From Atribacteria bacterium SCGC AAA255-N14 (GTDB lineage: Bacteria; Atribacterota; JS1; SB-45; 34-128), in the NCBI GenBank assembly GCA_000405345.1, contig ASPC01000010.1, forward strand, positions 1 through 34,162: DNA of 34,162 nt. The letters run 5' to 3'. The number at the start of each line of letters is the position of its first letter. Within the stretch, counting starts at the first letter, position 1. The notes under the pieces were generated by a model that did not search any database, had not been told where the DNA came from, and saw only the letters and a program-made list of their open reading frames with translations. Below, piece after piece: positions 26,350-33,155 of this stretch. A program made the position numbers and the translations under genes.

Positions 26350-27375
26350 TCAAGCACTTTTTAAATACATAGGATTTATTGATCGATAATCTTTGATATA
26401 CCGGGTATTGTTCCGGATTATAGTACAGGCTATCTTAAGCAATTTATTAGCGATATTATTCAAGACTAAGGGCTTGGCTTTACCCTGATCTAGTTTACGT
26501 AAATAATAATGTCTAAAGGTTGCATTGTGGGTGGCCACCGATTGAGCGGCCAGCCGCAGGAGTTTACGGCTTGGCCCAGGTCCAAAGTGGCGAATTTTTG
26601 CCCTTTTATATACAGAAGTTCCGCTTTGATGCTGATAGGGTACTATACCAACAAAAGCAGCCAATCGCTTGGAGTTTTGAATCTTGGTAAAGTTTTCGGT
26701 AATAACTAAAAGATGGGCTGCCAGGAGCATCCCGCAACCGGGGATACTGTCTAAGTTATTAGCCCTCTGGAAGATTTGGGGATCTTGTTTGATCAAATTG
26801 GCCAGTTCCTTATCGATCCGGGCAATCTGTTTTTTAAGCTGGTTCAAGGTCTCCTTTTGGGCTTTTTTGATGAGTGCTACCTGGACTCTCTGTTTGCTGT
26901 AGGCCTGGATGGAATTATCTAAAGCGACTTTCTGTTTGGTAAACTGTTCCCGGACACTCAGTAATTGCCGGATCTTTTCCAGGATCTCGTCTCTGGGTTT
27001 CCAGGAGGTAAGCTCATCCTGGAAGCGGTAGGCATATTCAGCAATCTGTTTGCTGTCTACCGGATCGGTCTTATGACCTACCGGGTCAAAGGCACGTTTA
27101 ACCTTAAGAGGTGGTTCGACACTGACCGGGAAACCCTGGAATAAAAGATAGTAGGAGATAGCTTGAGAATAGACACCGGTGGCTTCCATGCAGATGCGGC
27201 AATTTTTCTTATCAATGTGATAGTCGTTTAACCATAAGAGGAGCATCTCAAAGCCCTTCCGGTCGTTGGGAATTGCTTCTTTGGTAATGATAGGTTGTCC
27301 TGGGATCTGATAGATACTGGCAGCAAAATCAGCTTTTGCAATATCAAGGCCGATAAAAAATAGGTTCTTTTTCAT
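26350..27375 (-). CDS. IS110-family transposase (DEDD recombinase)
   Basis: 341 aa, normal length. N-terminal RuvC-like DEDD domain: Asp11 (FIGLDIAK), Glu64 (CMEATG), Asp104 and Asp107 (KTDPVDSKQIAEY). Central coiled region at about 130-200 (KQKVALDNS onward). C-terminal Tnp domain with SIPGCGMLLA (210-219), FVGIVPYQHQSGTS with the probable catalytic Ser251, and GPGPSRKLLRLAAQ (265-278). GAAAGGAA lies 8 nt before ATG 27375. The gene looks intact. IS110 enzymes recombine donor and target under guidance of a bridge RNA; a matching RNA is visible upstream. Confidence 0.96.
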   Translation of the reverse strand: MKKNLFFIGLDIAKADFAASIYQIPGQPIITKEAIPNDRKGFEMLLLWLNDYHIDKKNCRICMEATGVYSQAISYYLLFQGFPVSVEPPLKVKRAFDPVGHKTDPVDSKQIAEYAYRFQDELTSWKPRDEILEKIRQLLSVREQFTKQKVALDNSIQAYSKQRVQVALIKKAQKETLNQLKKQIARIDKELANLIKQDPQIFQRANNLDSIPGCGMLLAAHLLVITENFTKIQNSKRLAAFVGIVPYQHQSGTSVYKRAKIRHFGPGPSRKLLRLAAQSVATHNATFRHYYLRKLDQGKAKPLVLNNIANKLLKIACTIIRNNTRYIKDYRSINPMYLKSA

Positions 27376-27396
27376 AATAAATATTCCTTTCTTGGG

Positions 27397-27592
27397 CCGA
27401 ATAAACGATGATATGAGCTTACTCCATTAATAGTCGCTCATTTAGCGACGAAAGCACTATTTAGCTTTAATCATCAAGAAGGCTGGGTCTTATTCGCAAT
27501 ATAAGTCTTTCTTTTAGGAGAGCATAGACTTGTTCAGCCTTCTTTATTCGGTACCTGATTTAATTTAATAAACTTTAATTTATTTTAATATA
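27397..27592 (-). ncRNA. Candidate bridge RNA of the IS110 element
   Basis: The 200-nt space before the transposase is densely structured on the minus strand. An outer stem CCGAATAAA (27551-27543)/TTTATTCGG (27405-27397) encloses two hairpins. Hairpin 1 has stem GAAGGCTG/CAGCCTTC (27542-27535/27485-27478) with inner stem AAGTCT/AGACTT (27531-27526/27508-27503). Hairpin 2 has stem GATGAT/ATCATC (27475-27470/27412-27407) with inner stem GTCGCT/AGCGAC (27449-27444/27438-27433). Hairpin 1 carries ATTGCGAAT (27500-27492), complementary to the reconstructed target ATTCGCAAT, and TCTCC (27521-27517), identical to the left target. Hairpin 2 carries ATAGTG and GACTATTAAT, identical to the element's two ends. 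The 5' end (about 27592) is predicted from the junction promoter. Confidence 0.75.
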
Positions 27593-27611
27593 TTCTTAAT
27601 TAATAGTCTAA

Positions 27612-27725
27612 TGGAGAAGTAAGGCGACGAAGCAATCCCATTAGTTATGAGATTGCCACGCCCTGATAAATCAGGGCTCGCAATGACATTTACATTCTTT
27701 GCGGGCTCGATGAATCGAGCCCCTA
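27612..27725. repeat. REP-like palindrome cluster, split by the IS
   Basis: GGCGACGAAGCAATCCCAT with GCAATCCCAT (27632-27641) facing ATGAGATTGC (27647-27656), then GCCCTGA/TCAGGGC (27660-27666/27671-27677) with CTCGCAATGAC, then GGGCTCGAT/ATCGAGCCC (27703-27711/27714-27722). The other half of the first unit (TGTCATTGCG) is at 26325-26334 on the far side of the IS. Confidence 0.75.
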
Positions 27726-27750
27726 CCTCTAATTTTTTTAACAAAATAAA

Positions 27751-27785
27751 AAGGGCCATAGGAATTTAAAAAACCTATGGCCCTT
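27751..27785 (-). terminator. Strong terminator hairpin of the aro leader
   Basis: Minus-strand AAGGGCCATAGG (27785-27774) / CCTATGGCCCTT (27762-27751), 12 bp perfect, followed by TTTATTTTGTT. The loop is 11 nt. It is the hairpin with a proper U-tract in the attenuator (segments 5 and 6). Its 5' arm can alternatively pair with the 3' arm of the preceding hairpin. Confidence 0.88.
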
Positions 27786-27800
27786 ATATATAAATATATA

Positions 27801-27845
27801 AAGAGGTCATAGGCATAAAACCGATGTCTATGCCTATGACCTCTT
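27801..27845 (-). promoter_or_regulatory. Attenuator hairpin competing with an antiterminator
   Basis: Perfect 17-bp stem AAGAGGTCATAGGCATA (27845-27829) / TATGCCTATGACCTCTT (27817-27801), 11-nt loop. GGCATAGACATCGGT (27834-27820), which spans part of its 5' arm and the loop, can instead pair with ACCGATGTTTATGCC (27883-27869) inside the leader ORF: 15 bp with one G-U. The two folds are mutually exclusive. The U-tract after this hairpin is weak (TATATATTT), so it may act mainly by freeing the next hairpin. Confidence 0.82.
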
Positions 27846-27856
27846 ATTTTAAATTT

Positions 27857-27949
27857 CTAAGATGTTAAGGCATAAACATCGGTGGTATAATAGTAGAAAT
27901 AAAAATTAAAGGAATTTATTGATTTAATAAACTCTCTATTTATAGTCAC
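27857..27949 (-). CDS. Phe/Tyr-rich leader peptide of the aro operon
   Basis: 30-codon ORF from GTG 27949, with AAGGAG 8 nt upstream, to TAG 27859-27857. The middle reads FNFYFYYY, then TTDVYALTS: nine of thirty residues are Phe or Tyr, eight of them within the last half. This is the pattern of amino-acid-sensing leader peptides. Ribosome stalling at the Tyr run would leave ACCGATGTTTATGCC free to form the antiterminator. The downstream genes make chorismate, prephenate and the Tyr precursor, which fits. No homologue is claimed; the function is inferred from composition, position and RNA pairing. Confidence 0.82.
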   Translation of the reverse strand: MTINREFIKSINSFNFYFYYYTTDVYALTS

Positions 27950-27976
27950 CTTGTCTACTCCTTAACATTTTTTAAA

Positions 27977-28005
27977 ATATTAGCATACTCTTCTAATTCT
28001 GTCAA
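27977..28005 (-). promoter_or_regulatory. Promoter of the aro operon leader
   Basis: TTGACA (28005-28000), 17-nt spacer, TAATAT (27982-27977) with TG one base before the -10 (extended -10). Transcription would start near 27970, about 20 nt before the leader-peptide GTG. It begins only 27 nt after the tsaC stop codon. Confidence 0.87.
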
Positions 28006-28031
28006 ATTTTTTAATAACAATTTTTTAATAT

Positions 28032-29054
28032 TTATTTAGGGGCGGCAGCTTTTCTTAATCGCTCCATTATTGCCAAACCCAAATCATGTTCTTCTAAACC
28101 TTCAGCAATAATAATCTCAAATCCTTCTTTATCAAAACTCCTTAAGGTTGAGAAGAGATTTGTTGCACAAACGTCTAACTCACTGCCTTTACCTATAACT
28201 TTAAATTCAAATCCATTATATTTATTCTGATTCTCTTCTTTAGCCATTATCCCCACTTTAAGCTCCTGCGCTATATATTTAGAAGCCAGCCTGCGAACTT
28301 CTTCTACTTGAGCATCCCCCTTCTTTTCTACTAAAATCAATTTTGCCCGGGGAGAATAATGACTGTTTAACATTCCCGGTGAACGGAAACCTTCTTCTAG
28401 CTCCTTACTTATTTTTACCTGACCAACCACTTCTTTTAATTTTTCTACTGATATCCCCCCTGCCCTCAATACTTGAACGGGTTCAACAGTTACATCCAAC
28501 ACAGTAGATTCTACTCCTACTTTTGTTTTGCCTCCATCAATAATCATCTCAATTTTCCCGCCCAAATCATCAGCTACGTGTTGAGCAGTAGTGGGGCTGG
28601 TCCTTCCAAAAAGGTTGGCACTGGGAGCTGCTATGGGAGTTTTAGCCTCTCTAATTAAGCTCAAAGCAATATCATTAGCAGGCATCCTTACCGCAATCGT
28701 ATCTAAACCGGCAGTAACAATACCTGAAACTAATTCAGATTTTTTAAGGACTAAAGTAAGGGGACCCGGCCAAAATGCTTTGGCTAATTTTAAAGCTACC
28801 GAGGGAACTTTCCTGGATAATCTATATAGTTCTTTTATATCGGCAATGTGAGCAATTAGCGGGTCATTAAATGGTCTTCCTTTGGCTTGAAATATTTTCG
28901 CAACCGCTTTATTATTGAGGGCATCTGCCCCCAATCCATAAACTGTTTCAGTTGGGAAAGCCACCAGGTTACTTTTTTTTATTTCTTCGGCAGCTATTTT
29001 AATCTTAGCTAAATCTATTTTTTTGGGATTTATTTCTAATATTATGGTTTTCAT
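28032..29054 (-). CDS. tsaC: L-threonylcarbamoyladenylate synthase (Sua5 type)
   Basis: 340 aa, so the long Sua5 form: N-terminal YrdC domain plus C-terminal Sua5 domain (from about residue 230). Makes threonylcarbamoyl-AMP for the t6A37 modification of ANN-decoding tRNAs. FPTETVYGLGADA, FQAKGRPFNDPLIAHI, WPGPLTLVL, VRMPAND and APSANLFGRTSPTTAQHV are seen. ATG 29054 shares one base with the greA stop (TAATG), so the two are coupled. Confidence 0.95.
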   Translation of the reverse strand: MKTIILEINPKKIDLAKIKIAAEEIKKSNLVAFPTETVYGLGADALNNKAVAKIFQAKGRPFNDPLIAHIADIKELYRLSRKVPSVALKLAKAFWPGPLTLVLKKSELVSGIVTAGLDTIAVRMPANDIALSLIREAKTPIAAPSANLFGRTSPTTAQHVADDLGGKIEMIIDGGKTKVGVESTVLDVTVEPVQVLRAGGISVEKLKEVVGQVKISKELEEGFRSPGMLNSHYSPRAKLILVEKKGDAQVEEVRRLASKYIAQELKVGIMAKEENQNKYNGFEFKVIGKGSELDVCATNLFSTLRSFDKEGFEIIIAEGLEEHDLGLAIMERLRKAAAPK

Positions 29055-29524
29055 TATAATATTTTTAATATTTTATATCTTAATATTCCGATAGGAACTT
29101 CAATCACTACCTCTTCTCCTTCCTGGTGACCTAAGAAGGCCTGCGCCAAGGGAGAATTTAGGGATATTTTATTTTGTGCAAAATTTACTTGATCATCTGG
29201 GGCAAAGATGTATTCTATTTCTTCCCCGGAACCTAAATTTTTCAGCTTTAAAGTTGTGCCGATGCCAATCCCTTCCGAACAGCAGTCTTCTTCTACTACT
29301 TTTGCCCGACTTAACTTTTGCTTTAATCTAACAATATTTATTTCGTTCATACGTTGATCTTCCTGGGCAATATTATATTCTGCATTTTCAGATATATCTC
29401 CATACTCTAAAGCCCGGCTAATATCTTCTTGTATTTCTTTTCTTTTTTCTCTCTCTAAATGCTTTATCTCTTCTTTTAAATTTTTCAAGCCTTCCTTACT
29501 AAAAAAAATTTCGTTATTATTCAC
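29054..29524 (-). CDS. greA: Transcription elongation factor GreA
   Basis: 156 aa, normal length. N-terminal coiled coil (residues 9-78) with the tip motif GDISENAEY (42-50) carrying the acidic residues that stimulate RNA polymerase transcript cleavage; C-terminal FKBP-like domain with NSPLAQAFLGHQEGEEVVIEV. Starts at GTG 29524 with GAGGGG about 4-5 nt ahead. Forms a two-gene unit with tsaC. Confidence 0.95.
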   Translation of the reverse strand: MNNNEIFFSKEGLKNLKEEIKHLEREKRKEIQEDISRALEYGDISENAEYNIAQEDQRMNEINIVRLKQKLSRAKVVEEDCCSEGIGIGTTLKLKNLGSGEEIEYIFAPDDQVNFAQNKISLNSPLAQAFLGHQEGEEVVIEVPIGILRYKILKIL

Positions 29525-29577
29525 TTTTCCCCTCTTTTATCTTATCAATTTTATCGGTCAGTGTAATATTTTATACT

Positions 29578-29603
29578 ATAAAAAGAGCAGGTAGTCCCTG
29601 CTC
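29578..29603 (-). terminator. Terminator after tRNA-Glu
   Basis: GAGCAGG (29603-29597) / CCTGCTC (29591-29585), 5-nt loop, followed by TTTTTAT. Separates the gltX/tRNA transcript from greA-tsaC. Confidence 0.9.
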
Positions 29604-29633
29604 GTCTTGAAATTATATTATTATTTTAAAAAA

Positions 29634-29708
29634 TGGTAGCGCAAGGGGGAATTGAACCCCCGTTTGCTGATTGAGAGCCAGCCGAATTAACCACTATTCG
29701 ATTGCGCC
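29634..29708 (-). tRNA. tRNA-Glu (CTC)
   Basis: 75 nt with encoded CCA. Acceptor GGCGCAA/TTGCGCT (G1-U72 wobble), D stem GAAT/ATTC, anticodon stem GCTGG/TCAGC with loop CTCTCAA (anticodon CTC), T arm GGGGG TTCAATT CCCCC, discriminator A. Confidence 0.95.
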
Positions 29709-29878
29709 AGAACCAATAAATTAATTAATTAATTGACCAATTTGCCAATTAATTAAGATAGTATCGAGTCAAGAAAAAAAGAAAATAAAAATTCAAGATA
29801 ATAAAGACGATATACATTCTTTTTGTTTTCTTTGCCTTTTTTAACCAAGTAACCGGCTAACTAGCTAACCAATAAAAA
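29709..29878. repeat. Spacer between two tRNA genes with short repeats
   Basis: TTAATTAATTAATTGACC and CCAATTTGCCAATTAATTAAG near 29720-29757, then AAGTAACCGGCTAACTAGC (29847-29865) just after tRNA-Gln. Same style of degenerate short repeats as other gaps. No gene. Confidence 0.5.
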
Positions 29879-29952
29879 TGGCTGAGGGAGGTGGGCTCGA
29901 ACCACCGTTCCCAGATCCAGAATCTGGTGTCCTACCACTGGACGATCCCCCA
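29879..29952 (-). tRNA. tRNA-Gln (CTG)
   Basis: 74 nt with encoded CCA. Acceptor TGGGGGA/TCCCTCA, anticodon stem CCAGA/TCTGG with loop TTCTGGA (anticodon CTG), T arm GGTGG TTCGAGC CCACC, discriminator G. Lies 54 nt after gltX, so probably co-transcribed with it. Confidence 0.95.
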
Positions 29953-30006
29953 ATATCAATACTATTTCATTACATATTTTATAACATTTTCTATTTTTTT
30001 AAAAGC

Positions 30007-31494
30007 CTATTTTCTATTTTTTGCTTCTTTTATTTTTTCTATGGCTTTTTTCAAGCGTTTAACAGTCTTGTCCTGACCTAACACCACCATTAATTCAAAC
30101 AAACCAGGGCCTACTTTTTTACCGCTCAGCGCAACCCGGGTAGGATGGATTATTTGGCCGCCTTTTATTTGTAAAGAAGAGGCAACTTTTCTTACGGCAT
30201 TTTCAATACTTTCTTCGTCCCAACATTTAATAGCAGAAAGCTTTTCCTCTAAAGCCTGCAAAATACCCGGTACGCCTTCTTTGTTTAATACGCTGTCAAA
30301 GGCCTGTGGTTCAATATTAATTTTATCCACAAAAAAATAATCCGCGTAGTCAATAAACTGAGAAAAATTTTTAATCCTTCCCTGCATCAACTTCAGTACT
30401 TCTTTTATGTACTCATTTTTTGCCGGAGAAAGATTTTCTTCATTTTCAATATAATTAGCCTCTTTAAGAAAAGGAAGAAGCATTTTGGTTAAGAAATCGA
30501 TAGGCATCTTCTTTAAATATTCACTATTAAACCAATTTAGTTTTTCCATACTAAAAACAGCGGCGTGTTTGGAAATTTTATCTAAAGTAAATTCTTTTGC
30601 AATTTCTTCTACAGAAAATATTTCTCTATTACTACCGGAAGACCACCCTAAATGAGCAATGTAGTTGACTAGTGCTTCTGGTATATACCCCATTTTTCGG
30701 TATTCCATAACAGATGCTGCTCCGTGGCGCTTACTTAATTTAGCATGATCTTCTCCCATGATCATCGGAATATGAGCAAATTTTGGCACATCAAATCCCA
30801 GGGCTTCATAGATTACTATCTGTTTGGGAGTATTAGAAATATGGTCATCTCCTCTCATAACATCGGTAATCTTCATTAAGGCATCATCAATGACTACCGC
30901 ATAATTATAAGTGGGAATTCCGTCTGATTTCATTATTACAAAATCACTTAACAGCCCGCCGTCAAAAGTCACTTCACCTCTTAATAAATCATTAAAGGCA
31001 ATTTCCTTGGTAGGAATCTTAAGTCTTATTACCGGCTTTCTACCTTCTGCTTCATATCTCTTTTTATCCTCTTCGCTAAGGTTCAAGCAACGTCTATCAT
31101 ACTTAAGAGATTTATTTTCTTTTGATTGTTTTTCTCTGCTCTCAGCCAATTCTTCTCTGGTACAATAACAATAGTAAGCTTTTTTATCCTTCAGTAATTG
31201 CTCAGCATATTTCTGATAAAGATGCAATCTCTGCATCTGATAATAAGGACTATATTCCCCGCCTTTTCCGGGGCCTTCATCCCAGTCTAAACCAAGCCAT
31301 TTCATGCCTTCCAATATTACATTTACTGCTTCTTCGGTAGACCTTACTTGATCGGTATCTTCAATGCGCAAAACAAAGGTCCCATTATAATGTCTGGCAT
31401 AGAGCCAATTAAATAAAGCTGTTCGGGCTCCTCCGATGTGCAACATACCTGTAGGGCTGGGGGCAAACCTAACCCGTATTTTTTTGTTTTCCAT
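30007..31494 (-). CDS. gltX: Glutamyl-tRNA synthetase
   Basis: 495 aa class I synthetase. APSPTGMLHIGGARTALFNW (11-30) holds the HIGH motif, KLSKRHG (252-258) the KMSKS equivalent; CYCTREE with Cys109/Cys111 and RRC with Cys136 suggest a bound zinc. GGAGGAAG precedes ATG 31494. Whether it is discriminating or also charges tRNA-Gln cannot be read directly; the adjacent tRNA-Gln and tRNA-Glu genes are compatible with either. Confidence 0.97.
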   Translation of the reverse strand: MENKKIRVRFAPSPTGMLHIGGARTALFNWLYARHYNGTFVLRIEDTDQVRSTEEAVNVILEGMKWLGLDWDEGPGKGGEYSPYYQMQRLHLYQKYAEQLLKDKKAYYCYCTREELAESREKQSKENKSLKYDRRCLNLSEEDKKRYEAEGRKPVIRLKIPTKEIAFNDLLRGEVTFDGGLLSDFVIMKSDGIPTYNYAVVIDDALMKITDVMRGDDHISNTPKQIVIYEALGFDVPKFAHIPMIMGEDHAKLSKRHGAASVMEYRKMGYIPEALVNYIAHLGWSSGSNREIFSVEEIAKEFTLDKISKHAAVFSMEKLNWFNSEYLKKMPIDFLTKMLLPFLKEANYIENEENLSPAKNEYIKEVLKLMQGRIKNFSQFIDYADYFFVDKINIEPQAFDSVLNKEGVPGILQALEEKLSAIKCWDEESIENAVRKVASSLQIKGGQIIHPTRVALSGKKVGPGLFELMVVLGQDKTVKRLKKAIEKIKEAKNRK

Positions 31495-31893
31495 TCTTCC
31501 TCCATCCTTAATCAGTATATAGTATATAATATTTAGTATATATTAAAAACAAGATTTCTACTACATTTCTCTAACCTTATGGGATAGGCTATGTCCCACC
31601 CATCCTACTAATTAATCAATAATTCAAAATTTTGTCGTATATCAAATAGTGTTCTCATGCACTATTTTTTTAAGAAACAAGATTATTATAATATAAAAGC
31701 ATTAAGAACACAATCTTTTAGTACAGTATCGGGTATCGCGTATATAGTGAAGGAGGGAAGAGACAGAATTCAGGAGTCAGGAGCCAGAATAAGATAGTAT
31801 CGAGTATTCCGTATCGATTACCAAGTAAAATACAGTAATAAATGATGAGTAATGAGTAATAAGATTAATTTTTTAAATTATAAAAACAGGGGT
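31495..31893. repeat. 399-nt gap with degenerate repeats, no gene
   Basis: A/T-rich TATATAGTATATAATA-type sequence at 31516-31545 (may hold the gltX promoter), a possible hairpin ATAGTG/CACTAT (31651-31667 region), and repeat-like units TATCGGGTATCGCGTATATAG (31726-31746 region), TAGTATCGAGTATTCCGTATC (31795-31815 region) and AGGAGTCAGGAGCC. No open frame of note. Confidence 0.5.
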
Positions 31894-32811
31894 TTATTTA
31901 ACTAATTCTGAAACCGGGACTATTTCTATACCCGCCCTAATTAATTCAGGAATCATTATCTTCAATACATAAAAAGTATTTATCCGATCATGACCGATAG
32001 CAATTACCTCTCCTTTTTCTAAAGCTATTTCTTGAACTTCTAACATCTGCCCTTTAATATATTCCATATCATTATTATTATCCAAAAAGACCGACCTTAC
32101 CGCAGACTTAACCCCCATCTCCTGGGCAACCTCGTAGGCAATAGAATTCTTACTGGTCATACTATCTATAAAAAATAAATTGTATCCTTTAATCTCTTCT
32201 AAAACTATCTTCATAATTTCTCTATCTTCGGTAATCTTTGATCCCATATGATTATTTACCCCAATTGCATACGAAAAATCTAATATACATTTCCTAACAG
32301 CCTGCCTGATCTCTTCTTCCGACATATAGGATTTAATAACACCGGGCCCGGGGTTGGCATCGGAATTATTAGGCTCCATCGGAAGATGCAACATAATTTC
32401 TTTATTATTTTTTTTGCCCTCTTCTGCAGTAAAGTCAGAATACTGGAGAAAAGGTAATATAGATAGTGCTATAGGATATTCCAATTCCATCATTTTTTTT
32501 GCCACTTCTGTTTCATATCCCAAATCATCTATTATAAAAGCTACTTTAGGTGAAAAGTTTGTCTCTTCCTCTGAAGAGACCAAATCATCAACTATTAAAT
32601 CTGCATATTGTTCGCTGTCATAAGTGGTTTCTTCAGATTCTTTTACTTCTAACTCTGTTTCATTGGTAACGGCCGGATTAATATCCTGGGTATTACTAAG
32701 GTTATTTTCTTCCTTAATAGAATTATTAAATAAATTAGAAATATTAAAAGCTACGATCAAAATAATTACTAAAGCAATAATATTTATAATTTCTTTCTGA
32801 CTCTTCTTCAA
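31894..32811 (-). CDS. Divergent polysaccharide deacetylase (YibQ-like)
   Basis: 305 aa. One N-terminal membrane anchor (IINIIALVIILIVAFNI, 8-24), an acidic low-complexity linker (about 30-85), then the divergent NodB-like fold (88-305): PKVAFIIDDLGYE with Asp95/Asp96, IMLHLPMEP with His142, GVNNHMGSKIT with His188, FIDSMTS and IAIGHDR. Expected to be anchored outside the membrane and to act on envelope polysaccharide; activity is unproven for the family. In many bacteria this gene lies next to an S41 peptidase, as here. Confidence 0.9.
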   Translation of the reverse strand: MKKSQKEIINIIALVIILIVAFNISNLFNNSIKEENNLSNTQDINPAVTNETELEVKESEETTYDSEQYADLIVDDLVSSEEETNFSPKVAFIIDDLGYETEVAKKMMELEYPIALSILPFLQYSDFTAEEGKKNNKEIMLHLPMEPNNSDANPGPGVIKSYMSEEEIRQAVRKCILDFSYAIGVNNHMGSKITEDREIMKIVLEEIKGYNLFFIDSMTSKNSIAYEVAQEMGVKSAVRSVFLDNNNDMEYIKGQMLEVQEIALEKGEVIAIGHDRINTFYVLKIMIPELIRAGIEIVPVSELVK

Positions 32812-33155
32812 AATAATTTTCCTTTCGATTTAGTACCTAAAGGGCAGACACAAGGTCTGCCCCTACAACTTATTCACTATTCACTAATGACTAATTCGTA
32901 TCTCGTATCTCGTGAATCGTATCTCGTATGTATAGTTACCCGACTAAAGAATTAAGATGAGGTTGGCTAACTGTATCAACTAACTCTCATCTTGCAACTG
33001 AGAATCTGTATTTGAAATTAACGGCTAGAATTAACTGGTAAACTGGTAAACTGGGTAACCAGGTAACCATTTCCTAATCTTTATTCTTATCTTAATCGGG
33101 CAATTGATCAATCGGTCAATTGTATTATCTTGTATCTTGCATTTTAAGCTAACGA
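32812..33155. repeat. 344-nt gap made largely of degenerate tandem repeats
   Basis: A palindrome GGGCAGAC/GTCTGCCC (32841-32861 region), TATCTCGTATCTCGTGAATC units (32899-32929), a TGAGGTTGGCTAACTG / CTAACTCTCATC segment, AACTGGTAAACTGGTAAACTGG (33034-33053 region, then GTAACCAGGTAACC), CGGGCAATTGATCAATCGG (33098-33116), and AACGACTATTCACTAACGAC (33152-33171) running into the end of the protease gene. No coding frame. Confidence 0.65.

Larger units (their letters stand above)
26337..27609 (-). mobile_element. IS110-family insertion sequence
   Basis: About 1.27 kb, one transposase gene plus a non-coding region upstream of it, as in the IS110 subgroup. I place the ends by rejoining the flanks: plus-strand CATTGCG (ending 26334) + AA + TGGAGAAGTAAGGCGACGAA (from 27612) restores a REP-like sequence, and AA occurs at both ends (26335-26336 and 27610-27611) as a 2-nt core. 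Ends carry short imperfect inverted sequence (ACTAT near each). Rejoining the ends also creates a promoter (-35 at 26353-26348, -10 at 27605-27600, 17-nt spacing). The boundaries are inferred but supported by these independent signs. Confidence 0.88.

Noticed and set aside
27751..28031. T-box or other amino-acid riboswitch ahead of the aro operon
   Set aside because: No T-box bulge sequence (TGGNACCGCG) or stem I layout; the region instead holds a translated leader with Phe/Tyr codons and attenuator hairpins.
31640..31670. Regulatory RNA upstream of gltX from the ATAGTG/CACTAT hairpin
   Set aside because: The stem is short and A/T-rich and is not linked to a known motif or to a terminator.
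32885..32930. Possible CRISPR array in the CGTATCT repeats
   Set aside because: Units are 7-12 bp, directly adjacent and degenerate, with no constant 25-40 bp repeats, no unique spacers and no cas genes.
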